Shown piece after piece: positions 10,012 to 19,659 of a stretch of DNA of 64,000 nt. Position numbers and translations under genes: made by a program. The notes beneath the pieces are model-generated. The model ran no database searches. It was not told where the DNA came from and saw only the letters and a program-made list of their open reading frames with translations. The DNA is from Isoetes taiwanensis (lineage: Eukaryota > Streptophyta > Lycopodiopsida > Isoetales > Isoetaceae): positions 3,198,852 to 3,262,851 of the forward strand of contig JAJEKV010000015.1 of assembly GCA_021234155.1 (NCBI GenBank), read 5' to 3'. The stretch's first letter is position 1, and every line of letters starts with the position of its first letter.

Positions 10012-11420
10012 TCATGGAGGATCAATTTCCTTATACGATGATTCGAATGCGCACAACTTGTTCTTATGGTATAACGAGGTTGCCTTCCTTCTTATAATGT
10101 TTAAAGGCTTCCGCTCCTTATCATTTCTAGCCTCCCTCGAGGCTTGCCCATACTTCCTTGAAATCCACATCCGTTGGCAAAGACTCTTCAATCTTCTTAC
10201 CAAAGTCATTTGGAGGCGTCGAAATTGCATTGCAATGCACTCTAGTTGTCGGGGGGTGCCTTGAAAGCGCATCGCTACCACATTGAGCTTCCACGGCTTG
10301 TAGACTATATCAAAGTCATACTCTTCAAGGAACTCCATCCACCTTCTACGCCTCGGGTTGAGGGTGTGGTTGCGTGAATACATCTTTGGAGGCTCGATGA
10401 AGTGCGTATCAATTGGAACTTCCTTCCCAAAGATAATGCCTCCAAATTCTTAATGCCGACGACAAGCGCAAGCAATTCACGATGCGTGCGTTGGGTAGCT
10501 GGCGTTTGGCGTCGTTCATCTTCACGGGTAAATGCGCTACTACCGCTCTTCTTGCATAAATACTGCCCCTGTAGCTATCTTACTTGCGTCGTAAGCTACA
10601 AGCTTGTCTTTTCGGGTCGGCGTGAGGGTTAAAAGGCTGAGGCGGTTGTTAAAGCTTCCTTCAGCGGTTCAAACCACAGCGGGCTTTCTTGTGCCAATGC
10701 TCGCCCAATCTTTCACTTTCTCGCCCTCGTCAAAGTACGTTAGCGGGGGCTGCTATCTTAACAAAGTTCTTCCGCGAACTTCTGTAGTAGTACTGCTGCT
10801 AGGCGAGAAAACCCGACTTCATGCACATTCTTGGCGCCCGACCCTTGAATGGCGGCTTCAATTTTTGCGGGGATCCGTCGAGATGCCTTCTGGCGAGATC
10901 ACATGACCGAGATACTCCACCTTTTCCGTTTGAAGTGACGCCGACAACTTGGCGTACCCTGGCGGTGCCTCTTCAACTTCTCTAGTACCCTCCTCAAGTG
11001 TTATGCGTGCTCCTCGAGGGATCTGCTATACACCAAAATGTCATCAAAGAATACGATCACAAAGGTGTCTAAAACTCCACGAAGATGTGGTTCATGAGCC
11101 TCATGAGCGTCGGCGGAGAACATTCGATAAGCGAAAGGCATTACGAGTGGTCGTAGTGCCCATCTGGCGTTCTAAAAGCGGTCTTATGAATATCTTCTTC
11201 CTTTATCGGATCTGATGATAGCGACCTTAAGTCGATTTTGGAAGACCTTTGCCCCTTGGGTTGATCCATCAAGTCATCCGATCTGGGAAGCGCATACACG
11301 TTCTTGATGGTGTGCTTATTCAGCTGCCTATAGTCTATGCACATCCTTAAAGCGCCATCCTTCTTCTTTACAAAGAGAATGGGCTCCAAATGGCGAGACA
11401 CTAGGTCTAATGAAGCCTAG
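10012..11420 (-). pseudogene. Gypsy reverse transcriptase-RNase H
   Basis: Minus strand: [20 protein letters not shown] (near 11378-11319) is RT motif block 1-2. KIDLRS near 11240-11220 starts the catalytic block, immediately followed by a frame loss where the family's Gly-Tyr-His-Gln segment should be; the break sits on an expected CAGG. FVIVFFDDILVYS (near 11070-11030) is the YVDD-type box, here FFDD. RNase H ends with LNPRRRRWMEFLEEYDFDIVYKP (near 10360-10290). It synthesises the cDNA of the element in virus-like particles. Length and order are normal for Gypsy pol. Confidence 0.85.
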
Positions 11421-11899
11421 GTCGAGCAACTCTACAATTGCTTCTTCAGCTCAGGCAACTCTGCGTTGTCATTCTATATGGAGCCTTGCTTGTTGGCTTT
11501 GTTCGGTTGAGTGCTATCTGCACTTTCGACTCCCCTATAAGGAGGGCTGCTTGATCTCATCACGGAAAGAGATCATGGAACTCCGTGATCAGCTTAGCTA
11601 TTTGCCCGGCAACTTGCTTAGCACCTTGTCTTCTTTGCTTCCTTCGATTCGGCTCACTAATCTCAAGCTTGAAAATGTATGCCACTTGCTCACTCTTGAT
11701 GCACTTGAGCGGCCGTTTAGAAGACATGCTTTGCATGATGGAAATAACTTCCTTACGTTATCTCAATAATCTTGCCGTCGGGTGTTGGGAAGGTCACCTT
11801 CCGCTTTCCCTGTCGATAATGGCCCTGCTGGTCCAAGGTACTCCATTCCTATAATCAATTAGGTACTTGCCAATGCCCATTACTTCGCCCCATTTGGAT

Positions 11900-12110
11900 A
11901 TTAATCCACGGCAAGTCGATGTCGAAGTTAATTCTCTTGCTGCCATGCCCGCTTCTTGCCCCACTTGCTAAGACAGCGGGCCTTGGCTTTGACTTTAGTG
12001 GTTTCAACTTCAACATTTGAACCGTGCGGGGGATGCAAAGTTATGGCTACTTCTGAGTCTATCAAGACTATGAATGACTTGGTCTTAGCCTTCCCTCTTG
12101 TGGAAATTAC
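11900..12110 (-). pseudogene. Gypsy aspartic protease region
   Basis: The minus strand has KSFIVLIDS near 12085-12060, the strand leading into the active-site Asp-Ser-Gly triplet. The following residues are shifted by a small indel next to the CAG in that codon. It would cleave the Gag-Pol precursor. Only this motif is recognisable; 11430-11900 is linker with no clear domain. Confidence 0.5.
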
Positions 12111-12449
12111 TTTATCTTGGCTCTCGCTTGCTCTACGTATCTATTGCGGCAAAGATATGACACTCACCACAGATGTAGTCGCGGACGCCGTCGCCCGTCG
12201 TCGTCGGACGAGTGTCCCAATCTCCCAATTCGCTGTATTTGCACTCATGGCGTAAAGGCGTTTATTTGTCCTATGGCTTTGTTTGGAAGCACCTGAAACA
12301 AAATTTTGCTTTTCTATGCACTCTGTCTCTTTTCCTTGGGCATCGCTGCAAAAGGATCGCCTTTGCTTTGGAGTAGTTTGACCCCTCACCCTGCTTGTCC
12401 TTGAAGGACACTGCTTCTTCTCTCTTTGTTTCCCACAGTTTGCCACCAT

Positions 12450-13440
12450 ATGGGGCTCTATTTGGACACTGGGCTGGCTGCTCTAGGGCTATAGTTCCAC
12501 TGTCGCCTTGCCTTTGTCACGGAAATCTTGCTTTGCCTCGCCCGCTATTCAGGAGGTCCGAGTCCCTTGCAAGCTTATAGCCTTGGACTCTGCTTACGAT
12601 CTTGTCTTAGGGTTTATTGCCCTCACAAAGCTTGCGGATCTCCTCATTTGACCCCTCAATATAGCTTTCTCTTGCATGCTTCTCACCCAATTTTGGCTTT
12701 GTCTGACCTCGGCCTCATGAATTCCTCTGTATATTTCTGGACTGATTTGTTTCCCTGTTGGAGCCTATAAAGCTGCTTTGCATCATCTTTGGACTTATGT
12801 TCCCTTGGGCGTAATGGCGCTTGAAGGCTTTAGCAAACTTCACGAACTTACAAGCATCCTGCTTAAGCCATGTGCCTTTGCATAACCCTTCCACCAAATC
12901 CGTGCGGCTCCCTTCAAGTTGGTTGTTGCCACTCTTCCTTTGTCTTTATCCTTCATGCCATAAGCATTGCCGTACTCACTCATCTCGTCAGGCCATGCCT
13001 CTGCTTCTAATCGACTGTTCTCCCAGAAGCTGTTTCGATTCGGGCCTTCCATACATTGCCGGTCGGAATCTACCTTCTTACGGTAGTGAGAGGCCACGGT
13101 GTCCCTTTGTCGATCCATCCAGGGGTGTTTCTACGCCTTCCCTCTTGGTGTTCCTTTGCCTTCCATCACGATTTAGGTCCTGGGGCTGCTCTTCCTCTTC
13201 CCGGTGAGACGGTCGAGTCGAGGCTTGAGTCGGAGGAATCCGAGCTCGGGGATCTCCTTCTCTTGCTCCTCTTCTTGTCCCTTCCGTTTTCGAGCTGATG
13301 CTTGTGGCAATTGAGCATTGCCCCGAACCTGCTCTGCTTGTGCGGCTAATAGAGCCTTTATCGTTTTCAAGGTCCGTCCTCATCGGGATATCTCCTCCTC
13401 ACGGGGTCATGGGTTCCATTTCTTGAATAAGTTCCTTGCC
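12450..13440 (-). pseudogene. Gypsy gag
   Basis: Minus strand, broken in several frames. The N-terminal part (13370-13173) has TIKALLAAQAEQ, followed by a charged segment (RKRKGQEEEQEKEIPELGF). A capsid-like core at 13000-12780 has KGAARIWWKGY and FKRHYAQGNISPKMMQ, which resembles the plant Gypsy Gag pattern of aA..WW followed by F...F.P. A Cys-containing basic stretch at 12449-12330 may be the remnant nucleocapsid. It forms the virus-like particle. It lies directly upstream of the protease, in the expected order, and downstream of the two accessory genes. Confidence 0.65.
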
Positions 13441-13829
13441 GGGGGTGAGTGCAGGTGAGTACTGTTCTTCCCTAAGGTCTTGGCGTATAAATTTCGCTGA
13501 GCCTAGGCCTCTAGCTTTGCATACACAAGTAATTCATGGCTATATGGTTAGTTTTACTTGTTCTCTCGCATTGTTTATGGTTTGTTGGTATAATTGTGGA
13601 ATAAAATATATCAACAAAACATTTAAAAGTCTATGAGATTATATTCATATATTATATAATATTTTAGTACAAAAGTCTCAGGGATCAAAGTCTAACTAGT
13701 CTTGAAATCGCCCGGTAAGGCAGGTTGTCCTCAAGGAACTTTTAACTTGGGCGTTCCTGCCGAATGACCCAAGTTCGATGATAACTGGCGGCGAGCATAC
13801 AAGGCCTCTCACGGATCTTCTACCCTGCG
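13441..13829 (-). other. spacer between accessory gene and gag
   Basis: AT-rich around 13580-13680, with no recognised coding sequence. It may hold the gag leader. Confidence 0.4.
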
Positions 13830-15204
13830 GTGGGATGTAAAGAGGCTGCGGTGGCCGTAATCTCGCCCCGGCGTCGATGGGGTATGGCGAAAGTCGAAGA
13901 GGTCAAGTGCCATTGCTCTCTTGACCCGGGGCGGCATAGTCGACATTTGGCTATCGAGCATACTGCAAAGCTTGAGAGTGCAATCGGCATGAACACTTTT
14001 CTTCACCTCACGGGGCTGAACTTGCGGTGGATTACCGCTATTCTACCATCTAGCGGCCCGGAGGTAGTACCTCGAGGACTGTCATTTGTCGCGTCGCTAA
14101 AGCTTCTCATTTCGATTGACCTCTGTTCTATGCCGTCCAGCGTATTGGTAGACCTCTATCTCGGTGAGCTCCCTGTAGTCTTCGATTATGGTGTCGATTC
14201 GCTAAGGTCGATTCCTTCTCCTCTTAATGGAGGTGGTGTCGAAGGTCTCGGCATTAGAATGCTCGTGGTCTTCCACGGATCCCCATCATTTCACGGAGGC
14301 GAGGAACTCCTCCTCCGTTGGCGGCTCTTGCTCCTCCATCCTTTGCACGATCTTTGCTTTGTAGGCTGTATATCGAAGTCGACTCTCTGTATAAGTGTCG
14401 GCTTCCCTTATAGGCCCGGAAAGTCGAGGTTCCCGGACGATGAAGTCGATCAAAGTCAATTGCCATGGCGGTGGAGTAATTCATCAATCGAGCTCCCTCC
14501 CACACTTTTCGGGAAGGTTTGGATGTATTTGAGGAGTAAATATTCCTCTCCGTTGATGATGATCGGGGCTAGGCTTGTGATACCTAGCAGGAGTGGAGGA
14601 GCAATCGATGTTACTGCGGCTCGCTTTCGAAGTTCACCATCTCTGATTGCGCTTGTTGCCGTTCCTCCTCACGAGTCGAGCTCAGGTGTACTTATTGTCG
14701 TGGGACTCCTCTTCTTCTTCGTCTTTTCCTTCTGCTCTTGCGTCTGCAAAGCGCATCGCTCTTCTTCTGCTTATTTGCTATGGGGTCCACCTCCATCGGA
14801 GGGATAGAGTTGCCCCCATTGGGTTTTCGACGCGGTGGGATAAGAAGATGGCTAAGGCAGCGGTGTAGGAGAAGTACTTGGTCTGTTGTTTGTCCGGGAC
14901 CATGTAGTCTGCAGCGACTTTTAGCTTTGTTGGTGGGTACTTGGCAATGTTGGGGACATCCCCAAAGGCTGCTTGAAGGGATGGGCGGGGAACAAAGATA
15001 GCCTATGCAAGGGGGACTGGACAAGGGAGGGTCCTACCCTAGCTTGGAATTCTGCTAGGACTTGTCTATATCTTTGGGGTTGCATTTAGCGTAGCTTGGA
15101 TGTCAATTTCTTTGCCAAAGACTTGGAAGATGTCATTGACATACGCCTCCCGCGACATAGGCAGCTGGTATTTGTACCATCGGTGAAGTCGGCCCGGTGG
15201 CCAT
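13830..15204 (-). CDS. second Gypsy accessory gene, function unknown (frames interrupted)
   Basis: Not recognised. A CTATAAATAG box at 15325-15316 precedes an ATGGCC start at 15204 by about 110 bases, the same arrangement as for the histone-like gene. Protein-like stretches are spread over frames: SREAYVNDIFQVFGKEIDIQ (15150-15090), PPTKLKVAADYMVPDKQQTK and YFSYTAALAIFLSHRVENP (about 14945-14825), a basic run KSRRKRRRRRG (near 14730), GITSLAPIIINGEEYLLLKY then PKSVGGSSIDELLHRHG (14585-14465), and DFIVREPRLSGPIREADTY then AKIVQRMEEQEPPTEEEFLA (14450-14310). The open frame on the opposite strand (13830-14807) is a shadow. A histone or gag identity was considered and not supported. The end is uncertain. 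Confidence 0.45.
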
Positions 15205-15315
15205 TGATCTAGCAAGGAAGGGGGTATCAAGCGAATCTTGAGCGCCTCGGGGGCTGGAAGATCGCCTAAGCGGTGGAGAGCAAACTTGCGGGGTGTCAAA
15301 TGAAAAATGATGGAC

Positions 15316-15325
15316 CTATTTATAG
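15316..15325 (-). promoter_or_regulatory. TATA box of the second accessory gene
   Basis: CTATAAATAG on the minus strand, about 110 bases before the ATG at 15204. Identical in sequence and similar in spacing to the box at 17316-17325. Confidence 0.6.
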
Positions 15326-15501
15326 AAAATGGGAAACCCTAATTTTTGGATGACCTAAATTTCTTGAGATTAGGTGATTCGACCTATTAAAGGATGCAAT
15401 TGTAAGTTTGAAGACTACTTCTAGGGTTTGAGCATGCTAAGAACAACTAATGAACCTATTGCAACAACTTGGAGATCATTTGGTGAAGAGAATGACCACG
15501 A

Positions 15502-15567
15502 GGTCTCACGTTGCGCCCGGGCCGATTTTGAGAATCTCATTTTACGTCTGGCGCGGCGTGTGAGACT
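15502..15567. repeat. palindromic motif, copy 1 (upstream of second accessory gene)
   Basis: Outer arms GTCTCAC and GTGTGAGAC enclose a GCCCGG-type segment and an inner palindrome centred on GAGAATCTC. Here the inner right arm is partly altered. One of four copies in the Gypsy internal region. Confidence 0.75.
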
Positions 15568-15700
15568 ATGGAGGTCTAATTGGGCTAGGCTTAATCAATT
15601 TGGGTGATTGAAGGCTGTAATTCCACTAAACTTCGTCGAGTTAGGCAGAATTGACCCCTTATTTGTTCGATTTGGAGCTGTTTTGGGCACTTTTGGGCAT

Positions 15701-15768
15701 GGTCTCACGCGTTAAGCCCGGCCAGATTTTGAGAATCTCAAAATGCGTCTGGCGTGACGTGTGAGACA
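15701..15768. repeat. palindromic motif, copy 2
   Basis: Same structure: GGTCTCACGCG, then TTAAGCCCGGCC, then the inner GATTTTGAGA/TCTCAAAAT palindrome, then GTGTGAGAC. About 130 bp from copy 1. Confidence 0.8.
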
Positions 15769-15912
15769 TCATCTCAATTTTGCTTAAAAACTCCAATTTT
15801 ATCAAATCAAAAACTAGAATTCTATAACTTGACTTAATTAAGCTAGATTAGACACATTATTTATCCACAAAATTCTTTATATTAACAAAATTTACATTTA
15901 TTTACAAAAGTC

Positions 15913-17218
15913 TCAAAGGCGTTCTCCCTTGATGTGCTGGCAAGATACATGTCACGCCTCATGAGGGTGACCCCTCTTGGCGTGTCTTTGTGCGGCCGTT
16001 GAATCTTCAAAATCTTTGTACTATTTTTGCCTCTGCCTGCCTCTGTAAGCACAACAACATCTCATCGGTCACAGCGCGTATGCGTGTTGTACTCTGCATG
16101 ACTTCCGCGGACCAAGCGTTGGAGCGGTGCCGAGGGATCAAAGTCGTAGCTCCTCTGGAAGTGCGGATTTCCTTGAGGGCTCTGTTCTCCGGCTTCTTCT
16201 TGCCGGGCCGCTTCTTTCACGGTGCTCACGGGAGGCTTGGGGCTTTTGGGTGGTGGCGGCTTCAATGTTTGGCTTCTTGTCGGATGTCGCCTTGGATTGT
16301 TCTCACCACATTGCTCTGGTAATAGGCATTGTAGGCCTCCCGCCGCCATGTAAGCGTTGTGCTCCTTGATCCTCTTCGATAGACCTTGGCGGGGTCTATC
16401 ACATATACCCTCCCGTTGTGGCCCGTGGGGCTTTGACCCTATCCATGTGGGAGCGGTGGGGGCTTAGCCACTGTCCGGCCTCCTCTTGCTCTGTGCTACT
16501 ACCTTTGGGGCACTTCCTTCTCTGGTAGGGGTTTTGATGAACTTCGCTCCATCGTGTAGAGATGCGTAGTCTTGGTCGAGTGTCGTCGGTGAAGAGGCGG
16601 GGTCTCTTCGCTGATGGTTCGTTGATTACGGGGACCCGTAAACTCGGCTTGCCGACCTTCACAACTTTGCCCGGTGCCTTGATGGCTTTGGCCTTTCTCT
16701 TCTTTGGCCCGTTTGGGTAGTCGGATTCGTCTTCTCGGCAACCGTCCTCTGCTCGTGGCTCTTTAGCTTCATACTGGCGATGGGCGTGCAAGGTCGACTT
16801 CTTCAGCGGGGCTGAGTGTTGGCTCTTTGCTCCTCTTCTCTTCCACGATCTTCACGTAGGTGGGTCTCGGCCGGGGGTTTCTCGGGGGAACGTTGATTAA
16901 TCCGCTGCTGCTCAGCTCCTCCAGGTGGGTTGGTGTTCCCACAGGGTTGGTCTGGTTTGTTGGTAGTCCGCTTTGCTCTGCTTTGCTCCCAGCTTCTTCC
17001 CTCCTCTTGTGCAATCTCCTCGAGGATTTGTTGCATGATATCCGGCGGTCGTCCTCTACGAGCTCATGCGGTCACTCGGTCGATCCGCTTCCTCGCTCGA
17101 AGGCGATTCGCCTTCATGGAAAAGGCGTTCTCGAAGGACTCTGAAAGAGGCGGAGCGGGCGGTATTGGAGGATCCGCCGTCTAGGCTTCCTTGCGGTTTG
17201 TTTGGTGCGGGCCATCAT
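15913..17218 (-). CDS. histone H3-like protein encoded by the Gypsy element (frames interrupted)
   Basis: Minus-strand ATG at 17218 or 17215 gives (M)MARTKQTARKPRRRIL, so residues 1-9 equal the H3 tail including Lys4 and Lys9. A long tail follows in mixed frames: EEIAQEEGRSW, THLEELSSSGLINVPPRNP, an NLS-like GPKKRKAKAIKAPGK (about 16710-16670), then KPPPPKSPKPP. The fold begins NRALKEIR (about 16185), then FQRSYDF, then APLQRLVR (about 16125-16100), then TDEMLLCLQRQAEAKIVQRF (16065-16010), FEDSTAA, HAKR, VTLMRRDMYLA and a GERL-stop end at 15913. From VRE to the last LA the alignment to H3 needs no gap, with about 40% identity by hand count. At about 430 codons it is far longer than H3 (135 residues) because of the tail. 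At least five single-base shifts are needed; an intron is possible. Presumed role: nucleosome component or chromatin mimic. Confidence 0.8.
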
Positions 17219-17315
17219 TTGGCGGTTTGCCAATCGGAGCTAAAAGCGCCCGGAAAGATGCCTTGGCGGACGAGCAATTTTCTAAGGGCGAGCGTGGAAA
17301 TGGGAGGGTCTAGGT

Positions 17316-17325
17316 CTATTTATAG
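17316..17325 (-). promoter_or_regulatory. TATA box of the H3-like gene
   Basis: CTATAAATAG on the minus strand, about 98 bases before the first ATG at 17218. The leader between them is GC-rich with no upstream ATG. Confidence 0.65.
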
Positions 17326-17400
17326 GGGTCAATTTTTAGGTCAACTTTTAAACTACCTTTTTGGTTTGCTTAAAATATCTAAAACCCCTAATTAAGCAAG

Positions 17401-17463
17401 GTCTCACCGTTAAGCCCGGCCGGATTCGAGAATCTCAAAATCTGTCTGGGCGGCGTGTGAGGT
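17401..17463. repeat. palindromic motif, copy 3 (upstream of H3-like gene)
   Basis: GTCTCACCGTTAAGCCCGGCC, an inner palindrome around GAGAATCTC, and GTGTGAGG. About 75 bp upstream of the TATA box at 17316-17325. Confidence 0.8.
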
Positions 17464-17596
17464 TATGAGTGAACCTACTACTAAATTTTGTACTTTTTAA
17501 AACATGTAACATGCCAATTCTAATGATTCTTAGCTTAAAATTAGAATTATCAAGTTATTTTATTGTAATTTACAACTTTTTGGTGTCAAAGTGAAT

Positions 17597-17659
17597 GTCT
17601 CACTGCGTTAGCCCGGCCCGATTTTGAGAATCTCAAAATCGTCTGTAGTGACGTGTGAA
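17597..17659. repeat. palindromic motif, copy 4
   Basis: GTCTCACTGCGTTAGCCCGG, the full inner palindrome (10-base arms around a central A), and GACGTGTGA. It lies about 130 bp from copy 3 and 200 bp from the LTR. Confidence 0.8.
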
Positions 17660-17848
17660 TTCCCTCACGGATGTTGGCTCACCAATTTTAGTCTTATTCG
17701 TTTTTATTCATTTTGGTACATTTACTAGCTTAGCAAAACTACAAAAATGAGGGAAAATTTTTTTCCCATTTTTAGAGGGTTTAAGGATCCTATCAAGTTA
17801 GTACTCTTTGGGAACATGGTCGGTGCTTTGCTCTTGGTCACCAAGAAC

Positions 17849-17862
17849 ATTGCTCGATACTT
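17849..17862 (-). other. primer-binding site, initiator tRNA-Met type
   Basis: On the minus strand the 5' LTR is followed within two bases by GTATCGAGCAATG. The plant initiator-Met site reads TGGTATCAGAGC, so it matches apart from the first bases and one missing A inside a CAG word. Confidence 0.65.
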
Positions 17863-19519
17863 TGTGGCGTCCCCTATTCGTATCACGGTGCACTCACCGT
17901 ACACAAGCGAGGAGTTCATCCCCATACCGGCTCCATGCGATATAGGGCCCCCCACCTAAACCTTTTGCAACCGTGGCGGGTTCGATTGGGAAGAGTGAAG
18001 GGGTCATTTACCCCCGTCTCCCTCGGGGTCTACCTAGGCTGCTTGAGCGTAAACATACATGTCGGTATATAACATAAGCACATAGCCACCTCGAAGGGTG
18101 GTCCATCACATCTGCATAAACAAGGTGAGCACAATACATATGGGGAGTTCTACCCAAGGCTCGGACTCAAGGGAATGGCCCGGCGGCTTGGGTCTCGAGA
18201 TCATTACTTGGCGAGAATTCATGGCAATGGATTTTTGGCATAAAACATGGCGTGGGTTGTCCCTCCATCCGCCCCTCCATTGCACACTTGCGAGTAGGTT
18301 GAAAAGTGTTGGGACCCGGTAGCCCATGGGATGCATAGCGAAAGGGCTATTCACTGGGTTCATCCTCCCGATTCGATGGGGCGGTAGGGATCGCTCCCTC
18401 AGGAGATCTACCTGGTGACTCAAAGTGACTAGAGGGCCCACTTGCCCTTATTGGTGAACCCCTTTGGAAAGTGAACACCACTTCGGGTGTCGAGCCCATG
18501 CCTTGCCCACCGCGGTGGCAAGCCATCGGACCTAGTCACTGCTTGATCCACTGGTAGGCTTTACACACCCGGAGGGATCGTTCAAAAGTCGGGACAGGAA
18601 CCTCCTTCTCGGCCGGTCGGCCCCTTCACCCACAACCGGTGTGGCTCTTGTACCTGAGGCGAATCTATTGTGTGCTAGAGAGGCTAATCTAGGAGCATCT
18701 ACTACCAAGCTTTGGGTCTCTACCCCCTTCCCAATACAAAGGAGTTCATAGAGATACATCATCCACATACATCATAAGAGAACTAAAGAACAAGATCTAA
18801 TCTATATCATAGAGTTAGGTTCTTTAGTTAGAGGCTGGTATCTAGGGATCTAGAAGAAATTTGTTATGGCCAATTTAATAGGCTAAACCTCTTGATTCTA
18901 TAAGCGAAATAGGGTTTAGACTATCTAGGCAACCAAATACGATCCTTGAGTGGCTCCTCGACTGAGCTCGACCATCCTGGCTGGCACGCTCAAATCAAGG
19001 GAAACTAATGATGCAACTCTCTCTCGAGGCGAGGGGTGCGGGATGCGATTTTTTTGTTGAGGCGGCCAAAGCGAGTTCTAAAACCCTAGAAATGAAAATT
19101 GGGCAATTTAGGGTTTCTCTCCTTTAATAGACAAGGGGTTGGCTAGGGTTTCCAATTATCCCCTTTAGGCATGTGGGATAATTGGGAATAAAGCCACTGC
19201 CATTAATGGCTAGGTGGCAAAATATGCCCACATGGAAATGTGTGCACATTAATGAAGGTGCACATTGGAAAATGTGCACATTAATTGCACCTATGGGTAT
19301 GGCCCACTTGGCATAAGGTGTCCATATGGAAATGTGTGCCCACATTAATGTGTACATTGAGAGATGTGCACATTAATGCCAATGCACATTTCTAGCAAGT
19401 TGCCCCCTAGGGCTACCCCTTGGCTATATGTGCGTACCGTCGGTCGGGATGGCGTAATGCGGCGTGGCAAGCGATCTGATATCGATCACGGGGCCGTATC
19501 TTTGTCTGGAAACGTCACA
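17863..19519 (-). repeat. Gypsy 5' LTR
   Basis: 1657 bp, the same length as the other LTR. It should hold the element's main promoter. Followed on the plus strand by the target duplication CCTTA (19520-19524) and the interrupted MULE minisatellite (ATACCATGGTATTTC). Confidence 0.9.
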
Positions 19520-19659
19520 CCTTATACCATGGTATTTCAGGGCCGTGAAAGCTTTATTTATGATATTCTCAGACATTCTGGTATATGTCAATTTCTGTCA
19601 TCTGGCCTGTCAGAACTATCATCATCTGATTTTTAAATTGGGGCGTATCTAATGAACTG

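Larger units (their letters stand above)
6208..19519 (-). mobile_element. chromovirus-type Ty3/Gypsy LTR retrotransposon with an H3-like histone gene
   Basis: Two 1657-bp LTRs in the same orientation (6208-7864 and 17863-19519) start TGTGACG and end CGCCACA on the minus strand, and CCTTA duplications flank the whole. On the minus strand the order is: 5' LTR, primer-binding site like initiator tRNA-Met, H3-like histone gene, second accessory gene, gag, protease, RT-RNase H, integrase with chromodomain, polypurine tract, 3' LTR. Total length is 13,312 bp, large because about 4 kb of accessory genes lie before gag. All long frames are interrupted, but breaks concentrate at CAG/CTG sites, so the element may be more intact than the assembly shows. 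It inserted into the MULE's left minisatellite. Confidence 0.9.

Noticed and set aside
13830-14807. 325-residue plus-strand ORF
   Set aside because: Antisense to the second accessory gene; low-complexity Ser/Leu reading with no motif. A shadow frame.
15066-15299. YVNDIFQVFG stretch as a possible H2B histone (H2B has FINDIF)
   Set aside because: Only a few residues match, and the expected helices before and after were not found in any frame.
16062-16349. Reading 15913-17218 as Gag with a basic nucleocapsid instead of a histone
   Set aside because: A separate gag-like region lies at 12450-13440 next to the protease, and the gapless H3 match with the MARTKQTARK start is specific.
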